Source: Cylindrospermum sp. FACHB-282
GTDB lineage: Bacteria > Cyanobacteriota > Cyanobacteriia > Cyanobacteriales > Nostocaceae
Assembly (NCBI RefSeq): GCF_014697195.1
Contig: NZ_JACJRJ010000003.1
Location: 124,001-188,000, forward strand
Length of the DNA: 64,000 nucleotides
Direction: 5' to 3'
The stretch's first letter is position 1; each line of letters begins with the position of its first letter. The position numbers were made by a program, and so were the translations under genes. The notes under the pieces were generated by a model. It saw nothing but the letters and a program-made list of their open reading frames with translations, had not been told where the DNA came from and made no database searches. Shown here one piece after another: positions 47,612-56,359 of this stretch.

Positions 47612-48532
47612 TTAAACACTCTTCAACTTAATCACACCCTGATCAAAAACGCGTTTATTAGTACCAATTCCACTCAACTCAATTCTATCTGCATACACCT
47701 CATAAGCCATAAAACTCAAATTACTAGTAGAGTGTTCCGTCCACAGAGAACGACCTACAGGACGATTACCCGCACCTGCGCCACAAATTAAGTAAGTCGT
47801 GCCATCAATAGCACGAGTACGCTCATAATTATGTTCATGACCATTGATATAAGCTTGAACGTTATATTTCTTAAACAAAGGAGTTAAGGTTTTAATAAAA
47901 TCTGGATTACTCCCATATTGACCAGATGAATAAATCGGATGATGACCAAATACGATTTTCCAAGAAGCTTTACTTTGACTTAATTCTTTTTCTAACCAAG
48001 GTAACTGATTTTTCCAATCTGCATTACCATTAGTATCTAAGGCAAAAAATTGCACCGAACCCCGACGAAATGTGTAGTATCGGCGTCCATTCATATTAAA
48101 TCCAGCATAACGGAGTTGTGCTTCACCGTTAGCAGTGCGAATATCGTGATTACCTAAACAAGCTTGAAATTTCACACCTTGCTTGAGCAAAGGTTTATAT
48201 GGACGTTCAAAAACAGCGCCAATTTTCTCTATTTCGCCGTTATTATAAATATTATCGCCAGCTAAAACAACTAAATTGTAGGGGTTTTGCTGATGATAAT
48301 AATTCATCGCTCCAGCTACAGCATACTGTCCTTTAGCCCCTGTCCCTGTATCGGCAACAGACACAAAACGCAACAACAAATCTTTTTTGTTTGGGTTAGC
48401 AGCAATGGCTGTTTCTAAAGGAAGAATACCAGCATTTTGGCTATTTTGACGAGATAATGCCCAACCAAGAAACCCTGCACTAATTGTGCTGAGGCTACCT
48501 AAAAATAAAAATTGACGGCGTTTAAACTTCAT
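47612..48532 (-). CDS. Exported metallophosphoesterase (calcineurin-like)
   Basis: A 306-residue protein with a twin-arginine signal (KFKRRQFLFLGSLSTISAGFLG). The dimetal phosphoesterase motifs are SVADTGTGAKGQY, VVLAGDNIYNNGEI, ACLGNHDIR, IVFGHHPIYSSGQYG and INGHEHNYER; together these supply the Asp, Asn and His ligands of purple-acid-phosphatase-like enzymes. It would act in the periplasm on phosphate esters, possibly phosphate scavenging. Export by Tat implies folding with metal before transport. No Pho box is evident upstream. Confidence 0.85.
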   Translation of the reverse strand: MKFKRRQFLFLGSLSTISAGFLGWALSRQNSQNAGILPLETAIAANPNKKDLLLRFVSVADTGTGAKGQYAVAGAMNYYHQQNPYNLVVLAGDNIYNNGEIEKIGAVFERPYKPLLKQGVKFQACLGNHDIRTANGEAQLRYAGFNMNGRRYYTFRRGSVQFFALDTNGNADWKNQLPWLEKELSQSKASWKIVFGHHPIYSSGQYGSNPDFIKTLTPLFKKYNVQAYINGHEHNYERTRAIDGTTYLICGAGAGNRPVGRSLWTEHSTSNLSFMAYEVYADRIELSGIGTNKRVFDQGVIKLKSV

Positions 48533-48679
48533 AAATCTCCAAATTCAACAATTAGCCTAAGGATTAGAAGTGGCGACACGAGTTTACGGACATACAAACA
48601 AAGTCCTCCTTGAGCGGGACTAAATACCTAAAAGTTATTGTAGGCTTTGAAAGAATGAAATAGTCCGGGTGAAAGTTCC

Positions 48680-49612
48680 ATGTCACAAGACAATCAGAAT
48701 TCACAACCACCTGCTTCCCCTGAACCGCAAGGGAATCAGCCGGTAAGTAAACCTCCCCAAAAACCCAAACAGACAGTTACGCCAATTTGGAAGGCGACAA
48801 TTATTCGATTTCTCAGAGGAACAATTGGGGTTTTAGAAACAACGGTAGTTAAGCTGGAGACAGCGCCGCCAGCTAGTACGGAGAAAAAAACCAGCTTTTT
48901 ACAGCGGCTAGATTCGTCCTTGAGCCGGTTTTTAAGGACAGTTCGCTTGTTTTTGCCCTCAAGTGTATCAAACAATTTGTCTGATACAACTTTGGCGGGA
49001 ATTGTCGCCGTAATTGCTGTGGTGATAATTTGGACAACATCGACTGTGTTCACTGGTAAACCTGTTGAGGTAGCAACGCTTCCCCCTGTTGAGGAGGTTC
49101 CAGCACCGACACCAACGGTTACTGCAACACCGACACCTCAGCCAGTGGAGGAAGTTACGCCGCAGCCAGAAACACAAATACCACCAACACCGGAACCTAC
49201 ACCAACACCGGAACCTACACCAACACCGGAACCTACACCGACACCAGCGCCAATTGTAGAATTGACACCGGAAGAAAGCTTGATTGCTGCTATCGAAAGC
49301 CAATTAGGGGAAATTAGCCGCTTACAGCGCACCGGGGGTGAAGGCACTCCTGCCAGTTTGATAAAATCTATTCAAGCTAATTTCCGCAACAGCAATTTAA
49401 CTATCAACATTAGTGATGACTGGTACACTCTCAAAACATCCCAGCAAGATAAACTAGCAGCGGATATATTACAACGCGCTAAAGAACTAGATTTCACTCA
49501 TCTAGAAATTATCGATTCTCAAGATAAGCTGATAGCACGTAACCCGGTTGTTGGTAATAAAATGGTGATTTTTAAACGTAGCGAGTCGATGAATTTGCAA
49601 GTTAAATCATAA
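48680..49612 (+). CDS. Single-pass membrane protein with Pro/Thr-rich periplasmic linker
   Basis: A 310-residue protein: a Pro/Gln-rich cytoplasmic N-terminus, helix region (about 40-105), one transmembrane segment (TLAGIVAVIAVVIIWTT, about 112-130), a TPTPEP repeat stretch (about 150-200; four near-identical 12-base pairs in the DNA), and a C-terminal globular domain of about 100 residues (ESLIAAIESQLGEISRLQ, then ISDDWYTLKTSQQDKLAADILQRAKEL). It belongs to a conserved cyanobacterial family of unknown function by appearance. The extended linker suggests it spans the periplasm or peptidoglycan. Confidence 0.7.
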   Translation: MSQDNQNSQPPASPEPQGNQPVSKPPQKPKQTVTPIWKATIIRFLRGTIGVLETTVVKLETAPPASTEKKTSFLQRLDSSLSRFLRTVRLFLPSSVSNNLSDTTLAGIVAVIAVVIIWTTSTVFTGKPVEVATLPPVEEVPAPTPTVTATPTPQPVEEVTPQPETQIPPTPEPTPTPEPTPTPEPTPTPAPIVELTPEESLIAAIESQLGEISRLQRTGGEGTPASLIKSIQANFRNSNLTINISDDWYTLKTSQQDKLAADILQRAKELDFTHLEIIDSQDKLIARNPVVGNKMVIFKRSESMNLQVKS

Positions 49613-49615
49613 ATC

Positions 49616-49743
49616 TAGGACTTATGCATTGACAAAAAACGCTAAACATGAGTGCTGGTTTTATTCATTGAAAATATCAATCCGTGCGTTAGGGAACGCA
49701 CGCTACGGGTAGGATGCGTCCCCTGACGCATCAAAACACTTTA
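49616..49743. repeat. Truncated copy of the TTAGGACTTACGCA element family
   Basis: TAGGACTTATGCATTGACA and a GGTTTTATTCATTGAAAAT interior match 772-996 closely, including GTGCGTTAGGGAACGCAC and GGATGCGTCCCCTGACGCAT. The right terminal repeat is missing. Confidence 0.75.
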
Positions 49744-49839
49744 GCAGGAGAGAAAATAAGAATTGCAGAAGCCGATATTTTAGAGACTATATAGTTTTTA
49801 CTTTGCTTAACATAGTTTGATTTCTTTTCGCCTACTTAC

Positions 49840-50517
49840 TTAAGGGCAAATTTTTGTATATGCTTTAACCTGCAAATCTATCCCAGTAATTGCAGTTCCG
49901 ACTACCACAGCATCAGCGCCTAAATCTAAAGCTTGACGCGCCATTTGAGGTGAAGAAATACCACCTTCACAAATTACGAAAACATCTAAATTTTCTACTA
50001 TCTGTTTCAGGAGTTCCCAACCAGGGGGAGTAAGATGTTTAGTTGCCGCAGTGTATCCAAAAAGAGTTGTTCCCACAATATCTGCACCAGCATCTACAGC
50101 CACTTTTGCTGATTCAATTGTATCCACATCTGCCATTACTGGTTTACCTAATTCCTGATGAATTTGGGCAATAATATCTACCAGTTTTTCCTCACCAGGG
50201 CGGTTTCTCGTAGTTGCATCTATGGCAATAATATCTGCACCTGCAACAGATACAGCGACAGCATGGTGAAACTGGGGAGTAATGTAGACATCAGAACCGG
50301 CTATTACTTGTTTCCATAACCCAATAATTGGTACTTGCACTTTTTGGCGCACGGCTTTGATGTGATTTGGCGTATCTATTCTGACGCCAACTGCACCATT
50401 ATTGACAGATGCTTTTGCCATTGCGGCAATTACTATAGGTTCATACATTGGTGAATCTACAGGTGCTTGACAAGATACAATTAGTCCTTGATTAAGGTTT
50501 TGAATTAAATTAGTCAT
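49840..50517 (-). CDS. nanE: N-acylglucosamine-6-phosphate 2-epimerase NanE
   Basis: A 225-residue (beta/alpha)8 protein. NanE features are GLIVSCQAPVDSPMYEP, GAVGVRIDTPNHIKAVR, VPIIGLWKQ, DIIAIDATTRNRPGE, PVMADVDTIESAKVA, ADIVGTTLFGYT and FVICEGGISSPQMARQALDLGADAVVVGTAIT. It interconverts ManNAc-6-P and GlcNAc-6-P. No sialic acid catabolic genes are nearby, so it may serve cell-wall or polysaccharide sugar supply. Its start overlaps the stop of the histidine kinase gene by eight bases, so the two are probably translationally coupled, an unusual partnership. Confidence 0.9.
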   Translation of the reverse strand: MTNLIQNLNQGLIVSCQAPVDSPMYEPIVIAAMAKASVNNGAVGVRIDTPNHIKAVRQKVQVPIIGLWKQVIAGSDVYITPQFHHAVAVSVAGADIIAIDATTRNRPGEEKLVDIIAQIHQELGKPVMADVDTIESAKVAVDAGADIVGTTLFGYTAATKHLTPPGWELLKQIVENLDVFVICEGGISSPQMARQALDLGADAVVVGTAITGIDLQVKAYTKICP

Positions 50518-52444
50518 TTGTGATTAATCTCATTGGCTGGGCGGGAATCCAGACAGTAAAAATTGAGCCAATACCTACAGTTGATTCTACTTCAATTCGA
50601 CCCCGATGGAGTCCTACTAGTTGTTGAGTTAAAGCTAAACCGAGTCCTGTGCCTTCGTAGCGGCGGCGATAGGGTGTATCAAGTTGCTGAAATTTTTCAA
50701 ACAACAGTGGTATTTGTTCTTCAGGTATGCCAATACCTGTGTCTTCTATTTGAAAAATGGCGGTGTCGTCTTCTATCCAAAACCTCAAGGTGACACTGCC
50801 ACCTTCTGGGGTGAATTTGATGGCATTAGTTAATAGATTCCAGAGAATTCTTTCTACTCTTCTAGCATCGGCGGTAAAGCGATCGCGTTTTGGGTCAATT
50901 TGCAAATCAAGTTTGACCGTTATTTGCTGACTCCCTGCTTTATCTACTAAGGATTGTATAGTATTTTCTGCTATTTTCACCAAGGAAAATTCGGAAATAT
51001 TTAAAACTGTTTTGCCAGCTTCTATTTGGGATATATCGAGGATGTTGTTAATTAACTGTAATAAATGTTCTCCACTGTCGTGGATAGTTTGCAAATAATC
51101 CCGTTGTCTGGGACTCAATTCACCCAGAGGCCAGCGTAACAATGTGGAAGACATCCCGATGACGTAAGTCAAAGGCGTGAGTAATTCATGGCTGATAGTA
51201 GCTAGAAATTCATTTCTGAGGCGGCTGGCAGCTTCGGCGGCGAGTAGGGCATCTCCTAGGGCGGTGGTGCGCTCAATCACTCGTTGTTCCAGGGTTTGTT
51301 TTTCTTGGGTGAGAGAGTGCATTAACTCTGTTTGATGAATGGCGATCGCTAATTGTTCCCCAATGGAAGTTAGCAAGTTTTTTTCGCTCTCACTCCACTC
51401 ATGAGGTGCTTGACACTGATGAGCAATCAAAAGTCCCCACAGTTTATCTTCAAATATAATTGGTGCTGCCAACTTTGCCCGGACTTGCTTTTCTCTTAAA
51501 AAATTCAACAAACACTCTTCCAGGACATAAGTTTTTTCCACATCTTCTACAGCTAAGATAAAACCTTGGCGATACTTGTCCCAACATTGAGAGTTGCGCG
51601 TCAGGCAATTTTTTTCCTGATAATTCAACATTGAGGGAATAGTCTCTGTAGAAAGGGCTTCATGGACAATACAACCCCCAGACTTTTGCCAGTCTTGTTT
51701 TGGTGTTTGGGAGTTCACTGACACAGGGGGTGAGTATTGGCCGTTGAGTATTTTGTCTTGTGTCTTGACTTTAGCAGGTTCAAATTTATAAATTACTAAT
51801 CTGTCTAATTCCAAAAACTCCCGCACTTGTGTAATTGCTGTTGCCATAATTACTGGCAAATCCATGCTTTTGCGGGTCTGCGTTGTCACCTGATTCAACA
51901 ACCGCTCTTGGGCAATCTGTTTTTTCAGGGCATTTTCTACCGGCTGACAACTATAAATGTCAGGATTGGGGGAGATGGAAATTGCTGTCAAATCTGGGTT
52001 TAGCTGGGGGAGGAGATATTCTAATAACAACAGAGTGAATTTAGTTTGAAGAGTGGCATCATTAGGAGCAATAATTTGACGGTAGCATTCGAGGTTTTTG
52101 GAGATGTAAGAATTATCCTCAAACAAATCTCTCAAGTTCGAGACAAAAGATGCGATCGCCTCGGAATTAAATGTCAAACTAGCATTTAATGTTGAGTCAA
52201 TTTGCTCCCCATCCTCCCCATTTCCCACCAACAGCGCACTAAACCGCTCAGAAACCATCAATGTAAACCGTTGTCTCTGCCAGAGCACAGGGATGCGAAT
52301 TCGCGCCAGCACAGCTTCTGTCAGTACCAATGTGGTACTTCCTACTGCTTGAGCCATCTGCTGCAACAATTCCCCAAGCTGATTAAATACACTTAAAGGT
52401 AAGGTTCGAGAAAAGCTCAAATCTGGAGAACTAAGCATTTTCAA
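50510..52444 (-). CDS. GAF-domain histidine kinase, overlapping nanE
   Basis: A 644-residue soluble kinase. The first 170 residues are of unassigned fold (LSVFNQLGELLQQMAQAVGS, FTLMVSERFSALLVG). A GAF domain follows (about 185-385) with the phytochrome-like segments REFLELDRLVIYKF and WGLLIAHQCQAPHEWSESE but no obvious chromophore Cys motif. A coiled coil leads to the H-box FLATISHELLTPLTYVIG (His about 420). The ATPase domain has RILWNLLTNAIKFT, IEDTGIGIP and YEGTGLGLALTQQL. No receiver domain. Signal and response regulator unknown. Confidence 0.88.
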   Translation of the reverse strand: MKMLSSPDLSFSRTLPLSVFNQLGELLQQMAQAVGSTTLVLTEAVLARIRIPVLWQRQRFTLMVSERFSALLVGNGEDGEQIDSTLNASLTFNSEAIASFVSNLRDLFEDNSYISKNLECYRQIIAPNDATLQTKFTLLLLEYLLPQLNPDLTAISISPNPDIYSCQPVENALKKQIAQERLLNQVTTQTRKSMDLPVIMATAITQVREFLELDRLVIYKFEPAKVKTQDKILNGQYSPPVSVNSQTPKQDWQKSGGCIVHEALSTETIPSMLNYQEKNCLTRNSQCWDKYRQGFILAVEDVEKTYVLEECLLNFLREKQVRAKLAAPIIFEDKLWGLLIAHQCQAPHEWSESEKNLLTSIGEQLAIAIHQTELMHSLTQEKQTLEQRVIERTTALGDALLAAEAASRLRNEFLATISHELLTPLTYVIGMSSTLLRWPLGELSPRQRDYLQTIHDSGEHLLQLINNILDISQIEAGKTVLNISEFSLVKIAENTIQSLVDKAGSQQITVKLDLQIDPKRDRFTADARRVERILWNLLTNAIKFTPEGGSVTLRFWIEDDTAIFQIEDTGIGIPEEQIPLLFEKFQQLDTPYRRRYEGTGLGLALTQQLVGLHRGRIEVESTVGIGSIFTVWIPAQPMRLITND

Positions 52445-52531
52445 AAATCTGGTAAGAAGGGCTGAATGCTAGACTAAAAAGTCTTTCTTGATTGTTTACT
52501 AACCAACAGTTTAAGGCGGAAATACAGAATT

Positions 52532-55500
52532 ATGCATCGAATAAGTGCTACATCTGGTGGATGGAATCAGTCATCAGGGTTAATCTTTTTAGAACAAACT
52601 CCAGCTCCTTTTGTATTCATTACGGCTGCTGATACTGACATTCAAACCCTAGCAGCTACAGTTGCTCAACTACCTGCAACATTTCCTGCCTTAAGAGTCG
52701 CCAACCTGCTGCAATTACAGCAACAAATAAGTATAGATACTTACGGCGAGCAAGTACTAGAACTCGCCCAGGTAATTATTTTGCGCCTATTAGGAGGACG
52801 TTCTTACTGGGCTTATGGTTTAGAAGTAGTGCAAGAAATTGTGCAACGTAATGGTACAACCCTCATTGTAATGCCAGGAGACGACGGTCTTGATCCCGAC
52901 TTAATCTCTCACTCTACCGTGTCTTTAGGAATTGTTAACCAAGTATGCCAGTACTTTAGCCAAGGTGGGGTGGAAAACTTTGTCAATGCCCTCCAATTTA
53001 TCGCCGACACTTGCCTATTAACTGCATACAATCCCCCACCACCCCAAGCTGTACCTCGTGTTGGGTTGTATGAATGGAGGCAGGAGGCAGAAGGAGTAGG
53101 GGAAATAACTTTGACTAATTACCAATATCCTAAAGTGGGCATCCTCTTTTATCGTGCCCATTATCTGGCGGGAAACACAAAGGTAATTGATGCTCTGTGC
53201 CAAGCTTTAGCAAAAAGAAATTTACAACCGGTGCCTGTGTTTGTTTCTTCATTGCGGGAACCGAATATCGGCGATGATTTGAGGGAGTTTTTCCAGCCGA
53301 AAGACTCTGAGCATATTGCCGTTTTGCTGAATACCACAAGTTTTTCTCTAGCGCGATTGGAAACAGAATCCCCCCAAATTGAATTGTGGGAAAACTTGGA
53401 TGTGCCTGTGTTGCAGGTAATCCTCAGTGGCGGTTCCGTTGAGCAGTGGGAGTCTCAGTTTCAAGGGCTGACTCCCCGCGATATGGCGATGAATGTGGCT
53501 CTCCCAGAAGTTGATGGGCGAATTATTAGCCGCGCCGTGTCTTTTAAAACGTTGCAAACTCGCAATCCCGACTTAGAAACAGATGTGGTAGTTTATGAGC
53601 CTGTGAGCGATCGCATCGATTTTGTCGCCCAACTAGGGGCAAATTGGGCACGATTACGGGCTAAACCACCCCAAGAACGCCGCATATCCCTAATTTTGGC
53701 AAATTACCCCAACAGCAACGGCCGCCTCGCTAATGGCGTGGGCTTGGATACGCCAGCTAGTTGTGTCGAAATTCTCAAGGCTTTGCAGTTGGCTGGGTAT
53801 TTTGTGGAAAATATCCCCGCTGACTCAGATGAGTTGATTCAACGTCTGACTGCTGGTGTTACTAATGATCCTGAAGGTAGGGACTGGCGTCCAGTTCAGC
53901 AAAGTCTTTCTCTGGCTGAGTATCAGGAGTATTTTGCTTCTTTGCCGGCAGCTGTGCAGCAAGGGATTGGTGAGCGTTGGGGGTTGGATTTAGAAACGAA
54001 CCGCCGAGACGCAGAGGGCACAGAGGAGAAAGCGTCTTTTCCCATTGCGGGCATTCAACTGGGTAATGTGTTTGTGGGCATTCAGCCGGCAAGAGGCTAT
54101 GATGTTGACCCTAGCTTGAATTATCATGCGCCGGATTTGCCACCAACTCATGCTTATTTAGGGTTTTATTATTGGGTTAGGGAATGTTTTGGCACTGATG
54201 CGGTGGTTCATGTGGGGAAACATGGAAATTTAGAATGGCTCCCCGGTAAGAGTGTGGCTTTATCGAGTAATTGTTATCCTGAAGTCGCTTTGGGAGCAAT
54301 GCCCCACCTGTACCCGTTTATTGTCAATGATCCTGGTGAGGGTTCACAAGCCAAGCGTCGCGCCCAAGCGGTAATTATCGATCACTTAACGCCGCCGATG
54401 ACTCGCGCAGAACTCTATGGTTCTTTGCAGCAGTTAGAAAATTTAATTGATGAGTATTACGAAGCTGAAAGTTTAGATCCTTCGCGTTTACCTGTAATTT
54501 GCGATCGCATCCGAGAACTGGTAATCACAGAAAATCTTTACCGGGATTTGGGAATTCATCATGAAAAAGACATTGGGGATTTAGAAGCTTTAATTTTGAA
54601 TTCCATCGATGGTTATCTTTGTGAATTAAAAGAAGCTCAAATCCGTGATGGTTTACACATCTTCGGACAATGTCCCCAAGGGCGACAACTACGAGATTTA
54701 ATAGTAGCGATCGCCCGCATCCCCAACCGCCACTGCATCGGCATCACCCGCGCCATCGCCCAAGATTGGGGTTGGGATTTTGACCCCCTCACAGCCGATT
54801 TGTCAATGGTCAATGGTCAATTGTCCGTTGTCAATGGCCAAGACTGTCGCACCAATGGCGATGTCGTCGAAGTCCTGGAAGAACACGCCGCCTTCTTAGT
54901 TGAACAACTCATCACCAGCCACAGCAATTTTGTACCCCAAACCACTCACAGCCCACTCAGCACAACCCTTGACTGGATAAGCGCCAAACTCCTCCCCGCA
55001 CTGCAACAAACCCAAGCAGAAATTACCAACCTGTTACACGGACTCAGTGGCGGGTATGTCCCAAGTGCCCCCGCCGGCGCACCCACAAGGGGACGCCCAG
55101 AAGTCTTACCCACAGGTAGAAACTTTTATTCTGTGGATATTCGCGCCATTCCCACAGAAACCGCTTGGGATATCGGCAGAAAAGCCGCCGAAACCCTAAT
55201 TGAAACTTACACCCAAGAACATGGTGAGTATCCCAAAACCCTAGGGTTATCATTATGGGGCACTGCCACTATGCGGACTGGCGGTGATGATATCGCCGAG
55301 GCATTAGCTTTACTCGGTACACAACCTATTTGGGATGGTGCAGCACGGCGAGTAGTGGATTTTGAAATTTTACCCCTGGCGATTTTGGGGCGTCCCCGTG
55401 TCGATGTCACTTTGCGAATTTCTGGATTTTTCCGGGATGCTTTTCCTAACTTGATTGATTTATTCTCTCAAGCAGTAGCAGCAGTAGCAGCCTTAGATGA

Positions 55501-56341
55501 ACCACCAGAACAAAACCCCTTAGCCGCTACAGTTCGCCAAGAGATCGATTTGTGGACTACAGAGGGTTTAACCTTAGAAGATGCAGTGGAGCGATCGCAA
55601 TACCGCGTCTTTGGTTCTCAACCCGGTGCTTACGGTGCTGGACTTCAAGGCTTAATCGCCTCGCAAAACTGGCAAGATGACCAAGACTTAGCCCAAGCCT
55701 ACATCAATTGGAGTTGTTACGCCTACACTAGCGCCAACTCTCAAGCTTCAGGGCAATTAGCCGGAATTTCTGCTCCCGCTGCATTTGGGCAACGTTTGGA
55801 ACAAATGCAAATTGTATTGCACAATCAAGACAACCGCGAACACGACTTACTCGATTCCGATGATTATTACCAATTTCAAGGTGGGTTAACAGCAGCAGTG
55901 CGTTCTCTCCAAGGAAAAAATCCCCAAACCTATTTTGGTGATAACTCCATTCCCGCCCAACCACGAGTTCGCCAACTCAAAGAAGAAATTGCAAGGGTGT
56001 ATCGTTCTCGCGTAGTTAATCCCAAGTGGATTGCTGGGGTGATGCGTCACGGTTACAAGGGTGCATTTGAAATCGCCGCCACAGTAGATTATCTATTTGC
56101 CTACGATGCCACAGCTAACTGTGTAGAAGACCATATGTATCAGGGAATAGTGCAAACATATTTACTAGATCCAGTCGTCTCAGAATTCATTCAGCAAAAA
56201 AACCCCTGGGCGTTGCGTGATATTGCTGAAAGATTGCTCGAAGCACATCAGCGCAATTTATGGCAGGATGTAAGTATACAGACACTGGAAAACTTGCGAA
56301 ACCTAGTACATCAAGCTGAAGCAGCTATCGAAGAAAAATAA
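52532..56341 (+). CDS. cobN: Cobaltochelatase subunit CobN
   Basis: A 1269-residue protein, the large catalytic subunit that inserts cobalt into hydrogenobyrinic diamide (aerobic-type cobalamin pathway) with an AAA partner; cyanobacteria use it alongside ChlID-type subunits. The conserved blocks are present: VGILFYRAHYLAGNTKVIDALCQAL, then ILANYPNSNGRLANGVGLDTPAS, YYWVRECFGTDAVVHVGKHGNLEWLPGK, ITRAIAQDWGWDFDPL, GGYVPSAPAGAPTRGRPEVLPTGRNFY, LWGTATMRTGGDDIAEAL and YKGAFEIAATVDYLFAYD. Three short repeat-like stretches (near residues 182, 490 and 758) look like in-frame insertions. It lies directly before the peptidoglycan-binding gene. Confidence 0.93.
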   Translation: MHRISATSGGWNQSSGLIFLEQTPAPFVFITAADTDIQTLAATVAQLPATFPALRVANLLQLQQQISIDTYGEQVLELAQVIILRLLGGRSYWAYGLEVVQEIVQRNGTTLIVMPGDDGLDPDLISHSTVSLGIVNQVCQYFSQGGVENFVNALQFIADTCLLTAYNPPPPQAVPRVGLYEWRQEAEGVGEITLTNYQYPKVGILFYRAHYLAGNTKVIDALCQALAKRNLQPVPVFVSSLREPNIGDDLREFFQPKDSEHIAVLLNTTSFSLARLETESPQIELWENLDVPVLQVILSGGSVEQWESQFQGLTPRDMAMNVALPEVDGRIISRAVSFKTLQTRNPDLETDVVVYEPVSDRIDFVAQLGANWARLRAKPPQERRISLILANYPNSNGRLANGVGLDTPASCVEILKALQLAGYFVENIPADSDELIQRLTAGVTNDPEGRDWRPVQQSLSLAEYQEYFASLPAAVQQGIGERWGLDLETNRRDAEGTEEKASFPIAGIQLGNVFVGIQPARGYDVDPSLNYHAPDLPPTHAYLGFYYWVRECFGTDAVVHVGKHGNLEWLPGKSVALSSNCYPEVALGAMPHLYPFIVNDPGEGSQAKRRAQAVIIDHLTPPMTRAELYGSLQQLENLIDEYYEAESLDPSRLPVICDRIRELVITENLYRDLGIHHEKDIGDLEALILNSIDGYLCELKEAQIRDGLHIFGQCPQGRQLRDLIVAIARIPNRHCIGITRAIAQDWGWDFDPLTADLSMVNGQLSVVNGQDCRTNGDVVEVLEEHAAFLVEQLITSHSNFVPQTTHSPLSTTLDWISAKLLPALQQTQAEITNLLHGLSGGYVPSAPAGAPTRGRPEVLPTGRNFYSVDIRAIPTETAWDIGRKAAETLIETYTQEHGEYPKTLGLSLWGTATMRTGGDDIAEALALLGTQPIWDGAARRVVDFEILPLAILGRPRVDVTLRISGFFRDAFPNLIDLFSQAVAAVAALDEPPEQNPLAATVRQEIDLWTTEGLTLEDAVERSQYRVFGSQPGAYGAGLQGLIASQNWQDDQDLAQAYINWSCYAYTSANSQASGQLAGISAPAAFGQRLEQMQIVLHNQDNREHDLLDSDDYYQFQGGLTAAVRSLQGKNPQTYFGDNSIPAQPRVRQLKEEIARVYRSRVVNPKWIAGVMRHGYKGAFEIAATVDYLFAYDATANCVEDHMYQGIVQTYLLDPVVSEFIQQKNPWALRDIAERLLEAHQRNLWQDVSIQTLENLRNLVHQAEAAIEEK

Positions 56342-56359
56342 GTGGTGTAGGAAACGAAT

